64,000 nucleotides of DNA from an uncultured Bacteroidales bacterium. GTDB taxonomy: Bacteria > Bacteroidota > Bacteroidia > Bacteroidales > Muribaculaceae. The notes beneath the pieces were generated by a model. It worked only from the letters and a program-made list of their open reading frames with translations. It was not told the origin of the DNA and did not search any database. A program made the position numbers and the translations under genes. Location: contig CADBDH010000026.1 in assembly GCA_902793405.1 (NCBI GenBank), positions 1 to 64,000 of the forward strand, written 5' to 3'. This document shows positions 7,475 to 17,604 of the stretch, piece by piece (position 1 is the first letter of the stretch; every line of letters begins with the position of its first letter).

Positions 7475-8644
7475 TTATTGCAAGGAAAGTCGCAGACCGG
7501 CGTTCAGGTTGATGTTCCAGGGCTTGTCCTTAAAATAATTGTCAACGGTGCTACCGTTATTGAAGTAATAACGTGCCGTCGGCTCAAAGTAGATTCCGAG
7601 GCCTTGCAACAGGTCGAACTGCAAACCTGGGCCAGCCAGGGCCGAGAACTGCACCCGGTCTTTACCGATGTTGGTCACATCGGTCTGGGTGCTGTTTTTG
7701 AGCGTCGCTTTGACGTTGAAATCGGCCTGTATGCCACCAATGGCATAGACATTGAAGCGCTTATACTCCCAAATAGTATAAATCGCTCCCAATGGAACCC
7801 CAATGTAGTGCAATACCTGTTCCTTGTGTGTGTTCTGAATCGTTGTTTTAGACTTGAGGCGTGAGTAAGTCAATCCACTGGTTATAGACCATCGCCCGCC
7901 GATGGGCACACGTACGCTTGCACCAAGAGTGACAGGCTTGTAATGCTTGGTATAGGCATAAATCGATATGGGATTATCAAACACATCACTCATCAGATGA
8001 ACCGTATAAAGACCTATGCTTTCCGGTTTTGGAGTGATAACGGAGTTTGAAGCGAACAATCCGATGGTAATCGGTTCCTTTTTGCGAGAAAGGCATCGAA
8101 TGTCGCTATTAGCTGACGACGGTTGGATGGGTTTGTCGTCAATGAGAGCAAGTGCCGGTTGGCTGTCTTTTGGAGACTTTTCAGGCTGAGTCGATTGATT
8201 GGCCTTTTCAACCTTTTCCGGTTCTTTGTCCTTAGTCGTTTGTGGCACAGCCTCGTGGGTGTCGCTGATGGAACCCGTTGCTGGTGAATGGTTGACGGGA
8301 GCTGCTTGAGCGACGTGGTGAGTGACAACGGGCTTATCAACCGCAGGGCTAGTAACGTCATTTTGGACGAGGACTTCGGGTTCTGGGGTATGATCCTCGT
8401 CTTGGCTCAAGGCGATGGTGGGAGTTTCAACAGAAGTGCGCCCTCCTTTGTTCCACAACAAACTGCCAGTACCGATGACGGCCAGCGCAATAGCTGCCGC
8501 TGCGGCATAGCGGCGCCACATGGGCTTCACTTTGCTATGCTGGGGCAGACGAGCCTCGATGTCCTGCCACAGGTCATCGGGGACGGGCTCCTTGTAGCCG
8601 TCCATCTTGGCTTGCAGTTGTTTTATCCAGTCGTTGTCAGTCAT
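7475..8644 (-). CDS. anti-sigma-like protein with C-terminal outer-membrane beta-barrel region
   Basis: A 389-residue protein. The N-terminal 45 residues are cytosolic and start with a helical segment (WIKQLQAKMDGY), followed by one transmembrane helix (about 47-64) and a long low-complexity Pro/Thr/Glu/Lys linker (70-190). The C-terminal part (about 200-389) has alternating aromatic strands such as WSITSGLTYSRL and FNVYAIGGIQAD, ending in LRLSLQ as outer-membrane barrels do. The start overlaps the stop of the ECF sigma gene by 8 bp, so the pair is translationally coupled. The arrangement of ECF sigma plus membrane-spanning partner with porin-like C-terminus is common in Bacteroidales. The signal sensed is unknown. 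Confidence 0.75.
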   Translation of the reverse strand: MTDNDWIKQLQAKMDGYKEPVPDDLWQDIEARLPQHSKVKPMWRRYAAAAAIALAVIGTGSLLWNKGGRTSVETPTIALSQDEDHTPEPEVLVQNDVTSPAVDKPVVTHHVAQAAPVNHSPATGSISDTHEAVPQTTKDKEPEKVEKANQSTQPEKSPKDSQPALALIDDKPIQPSSANSDIRCLSRKKEPITIGLFASNSVITPKPESIGLYTVHLMSDVFDNPISIYAYTKHYKPVTLGASVRVPIGGRWSITSGLTYSRLKSKTTIQNTHKEQVLHYIGVPLGAIYTIWEYKRFNVYAIGGIQADFNVKATLKNSTQTDVTNIGKDRVQFSALAGPGLQFDLLQGLGIYFEPTARYYFNNGSTVDNYFKDKPWNINLNAGLRLSLQ

Positions 8645-9178
8645 CGTGCTCTCGTTTGTATTGGTGAATCATTTTGGCCAGCAGTCGCTTGGCTCGCAGC
8701 AGTTGGGAAGCCGAGGAGTCTTCCTTGATGCCCAGCATGTGGGCGATTTCTTTGTGGCTCTTGTGCTCAAACACATATTGGTTGAACACCACGCGGTAGC
8801 CCGTGGGCAGTGCCGCTATCATCCTGTTGATTTCCTCGAGCGGCACTACGTTGATGTCGGGTGGCTCTTCTGCAGGCGCCTCCACATTCGCCTCGTCGAG
8901 GAACGTCAATCGGTCATGCCGCTTGAGGTGGTTGATGGACTCGTTGGCGACAATCCTGGTCATCCAGGCTCGTAGTGACCCTGCCCGCGATAGGAAAAAT
9001 CGTCGATACGGGTGAATGCCTTGAGGAAACAGTCCTGCAGCACATCGCGGCAATCGTCACTGTCGCCCAGGTAGCGCACTGCAGTGGCCATAGCCGAGCC
9101 TGCCAGCAGGTCATACATCGCGCGCATGGCCTTCCGGTCCCCGTTCTTGACTCCGTTGACAATCTGCAGTTCGGTCAC
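8637..9178 (-). pseudogene. ECF RNA polymerase sigma factor, one-base frame break
   Basis: Two overlapping frames together make one ECF sigma factor of about 180 residues. The first frame starts at a GTG (9178, right after a TGA) and carries region 2 (residues DDCRDVLQDCFLKAF). It runs off-frame after FSYRGQG and stops at 8960. The second frame continues exactly at SLRAWMTRIV, with region 4 (YVFEHKSHKEIAHMLGIKE). The switch needs a -1 step, or one missing base, at about 8976-8983 (GGGTCAC on the minus strand). This may be a true mutation, an assembly error or programmed frameshifting. A -7-like box CAAAGGTA (plus strand 9206-9213) precedes it. Confidence 0.85.
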
Positions 9179-9240
9179 TCAATCTGTTCTTACAAAATCT
9201 AAACACAAAGGTACAGCGAATCTTGCATCCTCACACTAAA

Positions 9241-9279
9241 AAAACCGTATGTATCTATTGGTTGATGCATACGGTTTTT
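9241..9279 (-). terminator. terminator of FMN-binding protein gene
   Basis: AAAACCGTATG (9241-9251) pairs with CATACGGTTTT (9268-9278); on the minus strand it is followed by a T-run. It lies directly after the stop of the FMN-binding gene (9297). Confidence 0.8.
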
Positions 9280-9296
9280 GTGTTGACGTTTAATGG

Positions 9297-9758
9297 TTAG
9301 CGACGTTTCTTGCTCTTGCTACCCTTCTTGGCGGCCTTTTTGGAAGTAGCCTTCTTAGAAGATGTGGATTTTGCCTTGTCGAGACCCATCTGGATGTTTT
9401 GGATAAGTGCCTTGCTGGTGTAGGTGGCACCGGTGGCGATGTCGGCATCGAGTTTCTTGGCCTCGGCGACGGTCTTGCCGATGTACTGCGGCAGCACTTT
9501 ATCCTTAGCGCGCTTGAGGTAGCCGGGCGATTCCTGGTTAGGCAGCACCTCGATATTCTCGATCACGCCGTTCTTGATGGTGATGTTGAGCGGGGTCGTG
9601 CCGTTATAGCCAATCACCTTGTTGGCGATGTCACCCGTAAAGATGACCTGTGTGGTGTTAGCCTTCTTGGCCGTGGTTTTCTTCTTGGTGCGGGCATCGA
9701 GCGATGCGGTACCAGCAACGAGCAGCATGATGGCTGCGATAATCAATGTCTTTTTCAT
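9297..9758 (-). CDS. secreted FMN-binding domain protein with lysine-rich tail
   Basis: A 153-residue protein with an N-terminal signal or anchor segment (1-22), a short Lys-rich linker, an FMN-binding domain (about 38-128) and a 25-residue Lys/Ser/Ala tail ending KKRR. The domain carries TGAT (109-112), the motif on which flavin transferase ApbE attaches FMN to Thr in related proteins (NqrC/RnfG type), so a covalent flavin is likely. It would act in envelope electron transfer. The very basic tail is unusual and could bind polyanions such as LPS, nucleic acid or cell wall. A T-rich degenerate repeat stands directly upstream. Confidence 0.8.
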   Translation of the reverse strand: MKKTLIIAAIMLLVAGTASLDARTKKKTTAKKANTTQVIFTGDIANKVIGYNGTTPLNITIKNGVIENIEVLPNQESPGYLKRAKDKVLPQYIGKTVAEAKKLDADIATGATYTSKALIQNIQMGLDKAKSTSSKKATSKKAAKKGSKSKKRR

Positions 9759-9761
9759 ATA

Positions 9762-9799
9762 TTTAGTTCTTAGTTTCTAGTCCCTAGTTTCTAGTTTAG
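9762..9799. repeat. TTAGTT/CTAGTTT degenerate intergenic repeat
   Basis: Tandem imperfect 7-8-mers of the type (C)TTAGTTT and CTAGTTT immediately before the FMN-binding gene. Similar tracts recur in other spacers (see findings). A second short tandem, TTTAATTCG twice, lies near 9881-9900 in the same 164-bp spacer. No promoter pair is obvious here. Confidence 0.5.
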
Positions 9800-9922
9800 A
9801 TATTGTGATTCTCCAAAAGTTTAAACACAACTTAGCGTCTTAGCCCTAATCGCAAGCTCAAAAGAACGCGGATGCCAATTAGTTTAATTCGTTTAATTCG
9901 CAGACTTAAAAAACTTTACGCC

Positions 9923-10678
9923 TTAGCGTGAGGTGGGCTGCAGTAATTCCTGCGCTTGGGCGAGCGTCTCGGGCTTGCCGATGTCCAGCCACTGGTAGTC
10001 GCTGTCGGGGTGATAGCCGTGGATGAGGTGGTGCTTGCACTCGTTGATGTAGAACGGCGTGATGGAGAATTTCTCTCCCTCATTGCGGCGGTAGCGCTCC
10101 AGGTGGGGGAAGATGTGCGGCGAAATCACATGCAGGCCGCCAAAGGCCATTTCCTTCAGGTTGCGGCCACGCAGCGCCTCGGCGTCGGGCTTGAACTCGC
10201 CTGTCGCCTTGTTGGTCCAGCCGCACAGGCGGTCATTCTCGTCGAACAGGAAGTAGCGCTGCGTCTGGCGCTCCTTGACCAGGATGGTGGCCAGGGCATC
10301 GTGTTCCACGTGGTAGTCGTAGAATGCCTTCAGGTCCAGCGTGCTGATGATGTCGGTGTTGTGCACCAGGAACGGCTCGTCACCGTCCAGCCACTGGCGG
10401 GCCTTGAGGATGCCGCCGCCCGTGTCGAGCAGCAGGCCGCGCTCATCGCTGATGTGCAGGTTGAGCCCGAAGTTGTCGTTCTTCTCCAGGAAGTCGATAA
10501 TCATCTGCCCGTAGTGGTGGATATTGATGGTGATGTCGTCAAATCCCGCTGCAGCAACACGTTCGATGACATGCTGCAGCATGGGCTTGCCGGCAATTTC
10601 GACCATCGCTTTGGGGCGATCGTCGGTCAAGGGGCGCAATCGTGTGCCCAGGCCTGCGGCAAAAATCAGCGCTTTCAT
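9923..10678 (-). CDS. murU: MurU-like sugar-1-phosphate nucleotidyltransferase
   Basis: A 251-residue nucleotidyltransferase with the signature GLGTRLRPLT (9-18) followed by PKAMVEIAGKP, the metal/nucleotide site of GT-A pyrophosphorylases. The short length and the partner gene fit MurU, which in Pseudomonas makes UDP-MurNAc from MurNAc-1-phosphate in a peptidoglycan recycling route. Its start overlaps the stop of the AmgK/RapZ fusion by 4 bp (ATGA), so the two are translationally coupled. A GDP-mannose or dTDP-glucose pyrophosphorylase role is possible from the fold, but the AmgK neighbour favours MurU. It is the last gene of the operon. Confidence 0.75.
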   Translation of the reverse strand: MKALIFAAGLGTRLRPLTDDRPKAMVEIAGKPMLQHVIERVAAAGFDDITINIHHYGQMIIDFLEKNDNFGLNLHISDERGLLLDTGGGILKARQWLDGDEPFLVHNTDIISTLDLKAFYDYHVEHDALATILVKERQTQRYFLFDENDRLCGWTNKATGEFKPDAEALRGRNLKEMAFGGLHVISPHIFPHLERYRRNEGEKFSITPFYINECKHHLIHGYHPDSDYQWLDIGKPETLAQAQELLQPTSR

Positions 10679-12138
10679 TGCACGGTGGGATTAAGGGTGC
10701 GTTCGTGGTCGGGCTGCTCACGGTGCGAGAGTTCAACGCGCACATTGAATTTCTGGTGAATGTGCTCAGCAAGATGTTCGGCGGCATAGACCGAGCGGTG
10801 CTGACCGCCCGTACAGCCGAAGCACACCATCAGGTCGGTGAAACTGCGTTTCACATAGCGCTCAACTGACTCGTCAACCAGGGCATAGACATGCTCCAGC
10901 CACTTGTCGATGGTACTCTCCTTTTTCAGGAAGTCGATAACGTTCTGGTCTAGGCCCGTAAAGGCTTTGTACTTGTCGTACTTGCCCGGGTTGTTCAGCG
11001 CACGGCAGTCAAACACGAAGCCGCCGCCATTACCTGACGGGTCGTGAGGGATGCCTTTCTTGTAGGCAAAACTCATTACCCTGACAGTCAATCCCTTGTC
11101 TTCGCTAACGAAATCCTTGAGGTTAACCAGTTCGTCGATAACGAGGCTCAGGTAAGGATATTGGGTGAACGGCTTGTCGATGACGAGTTTGCGCAGGTTG
11201 GCCACGGCGGGAACGATGCTGTTCTTCATGAAGTCGGGCTTTTTCTCGAAGTAGCCGCGGAAACCGTAAGCGCCCAGCACCTGCAGGGTGCGGAAGAGCA
11301 CGAACAGGCGCAGGTTGTCATAGAATGTATTCTCGTCGAGGTCGGGCAAGTATTCCTTGAGTTTTTCAAGATAGGCCTTGACAAGGTCTTTCTTCAGTTC
11401 ATCGGGGTACTTGGCACGCGACTGCCACACAAACGAGGCCACGTCGTAGTAGTACGGGCCCTTGCGGCCGCCCTGGAAGTCGATGAAGGCCAGTTTGCAG
11501 TCGGCAGGATGGTCGGCATCGCCCACGAGCATCACGTTGCGTGATTGGAAATCGCGGTACATGAATGTCTCGCTGGGCATCGCCAGCAGGTCACGGGTCA
11601 GTTTCTCAAAGTCGTTCTCGAGCTTGTCCTCGTTGAAGACCACGCCCGTAGCTTTGAGGAAACAGTACTTGAAGTAGTTCAGGTCCCACTTGATCGAGCG
11701 CTCGTCAAAGCACTTGGCGGGGTAGCAGTTGTTATAGTCAAAGCCCTGGGCGCCGCGGAACTGGATGTCCACCAGGTCACGCATGGCACGGCGCAGCAGC
11801 TCTTTCTCATCGCTGGTGAAGGCGTGGGTGATGGAACTGCGGCGAATCTTGTTCCACAGGATGTTCTCGGGCTTCTTGCCCAGGTCCTCCTGGATGTAGG
11901 CCATGTGGTCGTCGCTCACGCCATAGACCTCGGGCACCGACAGGCCCTGCTCGCGGAAGTGGCGCGCCATGTAGATGAACGCGTCGTTCTCCTCGCGCGA
12001 CTCGCCGATGACGCCCACGATTGAGCGCTCGCCCGTCAGGCGGTAATACTGGCGGTTGGAGCCGGCCTTGTCCATGAGCACGATATCGGTGGGCTCACTG
12101 CCCACGTGTTGCATGTATAATCTTTTCAGTCTTTCCAT
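10675..12138 (-). CDS. fusion: AmgK-like sugar kinase + RapZ C-terminal domain
   Basis: A 487-residue protein (ATG at 12138; the frame upstream is an antisense shadow of prfC). The N-terminal 340 residues are an aminoglycoside-phosphotransferase-like kinase, with catalytic loop YRDFQSRN (194-201; the usual His is Tyr) and metal loop DFQGG (220-224). AmgK of this type phosphorylates MurNAc/GlcNAc at C1. Residues 350-487 match the RapZ C-terminal domain, with FDCRALNNPG (376-385), TGLD and GCTGGQHRSV (441-450). In E. coli that domain binds glucosamine-6-phosphate and controls GlmS. The fusion lacks RapZ's N-terminal ATPase. It may join MurNAc salvage to amino-sugar sensing; that is inference. 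Confidence 0.8.
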   Translation of the reverse strand: MERLKRLYMQHVGSEPTDIVLMDKAGSNRQYYRLTGERSIVGVIGESREENDAFIYMARHFREQGLSVPEVYGVSDDHMAYIQEDLGKKPENILWNKIRRSSITHAFTSDEKELLRRAMRDLVDIQFRGAQGFDYNNCYPAKCFDERSIKWDLNYFKYCFLKATGVVFNEDKLENDFEKLTRDLLAMPSETFMYRDFQSRNVMLVGDADHPADCKLAFIDFQGGRKGPYYYDVASFVWQSRAKYPDELKKDLVKAYLEKLKEYLPDLDENTFYDNLRLFVLFRTLQVLGAYGFRGYFEKKPDFMKNSIVPAVANLRKLVIDKPFTQYPYLSLVIDELVNLKDFVSEDKGLTVRVMSFAYKKGIPHDPSGNGGGFVFDCRALNNPGKYDKYKAFTGLDQNVIDFLKKESTIDKWLEHVYALVDESVERYVKRSFTDLMVCFGCTGGQHRSVYAAEHLAEHIHQKFNVRVELSHREQPDHERTLNPTVQ

Positions 12139-12181
12139 TGCTGTCTGTTTGCTGGTTAAGTATTGATGTGGTGATATGATA

Positions 12182-13759
<1,578 letters not shown>

Positions 13760-13775
13760 TATTCGTTGTTAGTTT

Positions 13776-14669
13776 TTAGTTGTTAGTAATGCTGAGTTGA
13801 TGCAGGGTGTCCTCAAGGCTGTCCAGCCAGTAAGGGACGGTCACCCCGAATGTGGATTTGAATTTCGTCTTGTCCAGCACGCTGTAGGCCGGACGGTGGG
13901 CCTTGGCGGGGAATTCGTCGCTGTGACAGGGTTGCACGTCACAGCTGGTGATGCCCGCCAGTCGATGGATGGCGAGGGTGAAGTCGTACCACGAGATAAC
14001 ACCCTCGTTGCTGTAATGATAGATGCCCGGATTCCACTGCTCGGCACTCATCACCGTGACGATGGCGCGGGCCAGGTCGCGTGCACACGTGGGCGAGCCC
14101 ACCTGGTCAAATACGACCTTCAGTGCGGGCTTGTCCTTTCCCAGTGTGAGCATGGTCTTGACGAAGTTCTTGCCGTAGGGCGAGTAGAGCCAGGCGGTGC
14201 GCAGGATGACGGCATCGTCACCAAGCGCCTCGAGCAACTGGCGTTCCCCATCAAGTTTGGTGCGGCCATAGGCCGACTGGGGGCAGGTGGGCATCCCCTC
14301 GGTATAAGGGATGCAGCCCTGTCCGTCAAACACGTAGTCGGTCGAGACGTGTACCATGCGGGCACCATGACGCTTGGCAACACGCGCCAGAACGCCCACG
14401 GCGTCGGCATTGAGGCGTGATGCCAGCGGCTCGTTGTCTTCGGCAGCGTCAACGGCGGTATAGGCCGCGCAGTTGACGATGTAGCCGATGGCGTTGTCCG
14501 CCACCATTCGCTCAACAGCAGCCTCATCGGTGATGTCAAGCATGACGATGTCATCACCAGCCACGTCAGTGAACATGGCGTTAAAGCGCTGGTCGTCGGC
14601 CAGCACATTGCGCATTTCATGGCCCAGTTGGCCATTGGCGCCGGTGATGAGTATATTGGTTGTTGCCAT
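13776..14669 (-). CDS. rmlD: dTDP-4-dehydrorhamnose reductase
   Basis: SDR-family enzyme of 297 residues, last step of dTDP-L-rhamnose synthesis. It has the NAD(P)-binding TGANGQLG near the N-terminus, the VHVSTDYVFDG segment with catalytic Ser/Thr-Asp-Tyr, and the YGRTKLDGE catalytic Tyr-x-x-x-Lys. It is separated by 3 bp from DUF4924 upstream and 16 bp from prfC downstream. The other rml genes are not in the window. Its last codons (SITNN) overlap a TTAGT-rich repeat at 13765-13788. Confidence 0.92.
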   Translation of the reverse strand: MATTNILITGANGQLGHEMRNVLADDQRFNAMFTDVAGDDIVMLDITDEAAVERMVADNAIGYIVNCAAYTAVDAAEDNEPLASRLNADAVGVLARVAKRHGARMVHVSTDYVFDGQGCIPYTEGMPTCPQSAYGRTKLDGERQLLEALGDDAVILRTAWLYSPYGKNFVKTMLTLGKDKPALKVVFDQVGSPTCARDLARAIVTVMSAEQWNPGIYHYSNEGVISWYDFTLAIHRLAGITSCDVQPCHSDEFPAKAHRPAYSVLDKTKFKSTFGVTVPYWLDSLEDTLHQLSITNN

Positions 14670-14672
14670 GGG

Positions 14673-15239
14673 TCAATTGTCGTTTAAATCGTCGCCAAAG
14701 AGCGGTTTCTCCTCGTCGCGCTTGTAGTAGGCGGCAAGCATGCCGATGAAGTGGGAAATCTGGCTGATGGCAGCAGCGGTATCCTGTGAAATCTCTTTGC
14801 CTTGCAGGTGAAGCATCATCACGCCGTACAGCGCGTTGAAGCACGTTTCCAGCTCGCTGGGACGCTCCTGCTCGGGCAGGGTGGCGCGCAGTTGCACAAT
14901 GAAGGGCAACGTGCGGTAATAGTCGGCATGGTAGTCGGGAAAACGGTTCTGGTCGGCCAGCAGTTGCACGTGCAGGTCGTTGAGGCGGATGAGCACGTTG
15001 TGACACACGCGGATGTGGCCCCTTTGGCGCACGTTTTCCATTTCCATCATCTGGATCAACGATTCGTACCACTCCCTGATCTCGCTTCGGGTTTTCTCGT
15101 CAACGTCATAACGGTCGATGACTGCTTTCTCGACCTGTTCGATATCCAGATTACAGGCACGCAACAGGTCCTCCACCTGCCACAGGTAGAGAAGATACTC
15201 GGCGATGTTGTCTTTGCGTTTTTGTTGGGCAATAATCAT
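14673..15239 (-). CDS. DUF4924 family protein
   Basis: A 188-residue soluble, largely helical protein that starts MIIAQQKRKDNIAEYLLYLW, a pattern I associate with the Bacteroidetes-specific DUF4924 family. Function unknown. It lies 5 bp after the Crp/Fnr regulator gene and 3 bp before rmlD, so it is certainly cotranscribed. The acidic C-terminus (GDDLNDN) is probably disordered. Confidence 0.8.
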   Translation of the reverse strand: MIIAQQKRKDNIAEYLLYLWQVEDLLRACNLDIEQVEKAVIDRYDVDEKTRSEIREWYESLIQMMEMENVRQRGHIRVCHNVLIRLNDLHVQLLADQNRFPDYHADYYRTLPFIVQLRATLPEQERPSELETCFNALYGVMMLHLQGKEISQDTAAAISQISHFIGMLAAYYKRDEEKPLFGDDLNDN

Positions 15240-15244
15240 AGTCG

Positions 15245-15946
15245 TTATCCAAATCGGCTGATGTTGCGCAAGGTGGGCTCGTCAACGATGCGGATGCGAC
15301 GGCCGTCAACGGTGATGATACGTTCCTGGGCAAAGGTTGAGAGGGTGCGGATGGCATTGGCAGTGGTCATGTTCGACAGGTTAGCCAGGTCCTCACGCGC
15401 CATGTAGATTTTCAGCGTCTTGCCGTCGTCCTCATAGCCGTAGTTGTCCACCAGCATGCACAGGGCCTCGGCCAGGCGGCCGCGGATGTGTTTCTGGGTG
15501 AGGGTGACTACCTTGGAGTCACTGCCGCCCAAATGCTTGGACAACTCATTGATGAAGAACCAGGCCAACTTCATGTTGCCGTCGATGAGCTGCTTGACAG
15601 TGGTCATGGGAAGCGAGCCCACTTGCGACGGCTCGATGGCCATCGTGCTGGCAACATAGGGCTCATGGGCGAACCAGGCTCGGTAACCGAAGTACTGGAT
15701 GGGACGGTACAGGCGCAGAATCTGCTGCTTGCCCCCGATGCCGTTCTTGAAACGCTTCACCTTGCCCTTGATGAGCACCCACAGGAATTGCGGCTCATCC
15801 TTCTCGGCATAGATAATCTGACCCTTGCGATAGGTATGGACAACAAAATTCTCGGCGATGAGATGTTTCTCCTCGCTGTTCAGGATGGACCAAATCTCGG
15901 CCAAATCTTCCCTGATGATGTCCTCTATGGTACTCTTAATAACCAT
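15245..15946 (-). CDS. Crp/Fnr family transcriptional regulator
   Basis: A 233-residue regulator with an N-terminal cyclic-nucleotide-binding-type beta-roll (about 20-130; FLWVLIKGKVKRF and PIQYFGYRAWF) and a C-terminal winged helix (about 150-215; REDLANLSNMTTANAIRTL recognition helix). It lacks an obvious Cys cluster for an Fe-S sensor, so it is not an FNR-type oxygen sensor by sequence; the effector is unknown. It is first in the six-gene operon running to the MurU-like gene and has a good promoter directly upstream. It may control its own operon. Confidence 0.9.
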   Translation of the reverse strand: MVIKSTIEDIIREDLAEIWSILNSEEKHLIAENFVVHTYRKGQIIYAEKDEPQFLWVLIKGKVKRFKNGIGGKQQILRLYRPIQYFGYRAWFAHEPYVASTMAIEPSQVGSLPMTTVKQLIDGNMKLAWFFINELSKHLGGSDSKVVTLTQKHIRGRLAEALCMLVDNYGYEDDGKTLKIYMAREDLANLSNMTTANAIRTLSTFAQERIITVDGRRIRIVDEPTLRNISRFG

Positions 15947-15965
15947 TCAATTCTGGTTTAACACG

Positions 15966-15997
15966 CAAAATTACAACAACTTTTGCAGTTGCCCAAA
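15966..15997 (-). promoter_or_regulatory. promoter of crp/fnr-DUF4924-rmlD-prfC-amgK/rapZ-murU operon
   Basis: Minus-strand TTTG (15994-15997), 20-nt spacer, -7 box TAATTTTG (15966-15973), about 20 bp before the ATG at 15946. The 5' leader is predicted to be very short. Confidence 0.7.
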
Positions 15998-16042
15998 TCA
16001 ATAGCTCTAAAAAACCATAAAACCATCAATCCAGTGGCCTAA

Positions 16043-17005
16043 TCAATGGCGGAAGGCGTCAGGGATGGGTACGGGGCTGTTGGGGTTGAAGCCGGGTTGG
16101 CTGATGACGGCTCCAGGGGCACTGACGGGTCGGTAACGCGGGTCTCCCCAGTCGCGGTCCTTCTTGCCGCTGCCGAATAGATTGTCGAGCAACTGATAAA
16201 TCAACGGGCCGGCGTCAAACGAGATGGGGGCGCCAAACAGATTGATGGTGGGTTGTACGACGGGCTGGGTGCGCCATCGGCCCGTGTAGGGGTCATAGAT
16301 GCGGCGGGCGCCCACATCGAGCGAGAAATTGTCGCTGGCACGCCAGCCCAGGGTGCCGCCATAGGAACTGCTGCCCAGGAAAGGCATCGCCGCTATTGAG
16401 TGATACCGCTGATTGACGTAGTATTGTCCGAATGCGTTGAGCGACAGACGGTCGTTGAGGCGGAACGAGGCATTGCCGAACACACCGTAATCGTTCCATG
16501 CGTTGCGGTCAAAATGGTACTTGCTGCCCGTCAGCCCTGCGGTGACCTGGAAGCGGTCGCCCATGGGCATCGTGAAAGCGACGCTGGCGCTAGCCATGTT
16601 ACCCATGCCCAGATAGGTCGTGTGTGACCCGGCACCAGTGAGATATCCGCCACCCACACGGGCAATAACACCGCCTGAAGACCAGTCGCGGCTGTAGGGA
16701 TTGGTGTCGTAACGGAATTGCGGCAGGGCGCTCATGCGGTTATTGCGCCAGTCCTGCTGGTAGATGGCCAGTGAGTCGGTAAGGCGACTCATGCGGTAGT
16801 CAAGCCTGAGGTCGGCAGCAGTGGGCAAGTTGGCATTGAACGTGGGCGAGATGGGGGTAGCGGGAGTGATGGATGTGGGCAGTTCGGGCATCGTGAACTG
16901 CGGACTGATTTTGGATTGGTCAAACTGCAGCTTCAGTGCCTGATTTTCCTGAGCCGCACCGGTGAGTGCGACCATCGCGATGAGTATGGATAAAACCCGC
17001 TTCAT
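16043..17005 (-). CDS. secreted beta-strand-rich (outer-membrane-like) protein
   Basis: A 320-residue protein. The ATG at 17005 gives a clear signal peptide (MKRVLSILIAMVALTGAAQ), while the longer frame adds 28 residues without signal character. The region from about 115 to 260 alternates Gly/aromatic/polar residues (RFQVTAGLTGSKYHF, FGNASFRLNDRLSLNAFG), as in membrane beta-strands. There is a Pro-rich C-terminus. No family is recognised. It is 56 bp downstream of the GNAT gene, so it may belong to the ABC-F/GNAT transcript. Confidence 0.65.
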   Translation of the reverse strand: MKRVLSILIAMVALTGAAQENQALKLQFDQSKISPQFTMPELPTSITPATPISPTFNANLPTAADLRLDYRMSRLTDSLAIYQQDWRNNRMSALPQFRYDTNPYSRDWSSGGVIARVGGGYLTGAGSHTTYLGMGNMASASVAFTMPMGDRFQVTAGLTGSKYHFDRNAWNDYGVFGNASFRLNDRLSLNAFGQYYVNQRYHSIAAMPFLGSSSYGGTLGWRASDNFSLDVGARRIYDPYTGRWRTQPVVQPTINLFGAPISFDAGPLIYQLLDNLFGSGKKDRDWGDPRYRPVSAPGAVISQPGFNPNSPVPIPDAFRH

Positions 17006-17061
17006 GCCCGCAAAAATAGACGATTGGTGCGAGATGGGCAAGTGATAAAGGTTAAATTGTC

Positions 17062-17604
17062 TTATTGCCCGCCAGGCATGTTTTGCCACACGGCACGCAG
17101 GGCTGCGACGATGTCGTCATAGTCCTGCTGGGTGAACGGCTCGTCGCTGTTGGTCAGGATGGTGAAGGTGAGACCGTCCCAGGTGCGGCTAGTACCGGTA
17201 TCCTTCATACCGTTGCGCAGGTAGAAAGCGTGCCGCCGGCGCCGCTGTTCGGGATTTGGCGCGTCGGGTTGCAGAGGTGATTCGATATCCATGATGAAGG
17301 GACGTCCCCCACGGTATTTGTCAAGAGTGCAACTCAGAATATCCTGTCCAAACCCTTTTCCGCGCAACTCTTCTCTCACGGCAAAGTACCACGCCCAGTT
17401 GTATTTGGGCAGGCGCAGCACTATCATCAGACCCACAAGAGTTTCGTCATCATAGAATGCCGTATAGTCGATATCCATAGCATCTAGCAGATGGATAAGG
17501 TCATCGTACGGAATCTGCTCTTGAGCAGGAAACGCCGTCTCATACAGCCTCCTCAATTCCACATCATCCGCATTCCCACTATTGATTTGAACAGCCCTCA
17601 ACAT
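17062..17604 (-). CDS. GNAT family N-acetyltransferase
   Basis: A 180-residue acetyltransferase with the GNAT acetyl-CoA loop VREELRGKGFGQDIL (Arg/Gln-x-x-Gly-x-Gly/Ala pattern) preceded by a hydrophobic strand. The substrate is unknown. The start ATG (17604) overlaps the stop of the ABC-F gene in the sequence TGATG, a classical coupled arrangement, so the GTG one codon further up is not needed. Confidence 0.85.
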   Translation of the reverse strand: MLRAVQINSGNADDVELRRLYETAFPAQEQIPYDDLIHLLDAMDIDYTAFYDDETLVGLMIVLRLPKYNWAWYFAVREELRGKGFGQDILSCTLDKYRGGRPFIMDIESPLQPDAPNPEQRRRRHAFYLRNGMKDTGTSRTWDGLTFTILTNSDEPFTQQDYDDIVAALRAVWQNMPGGQ

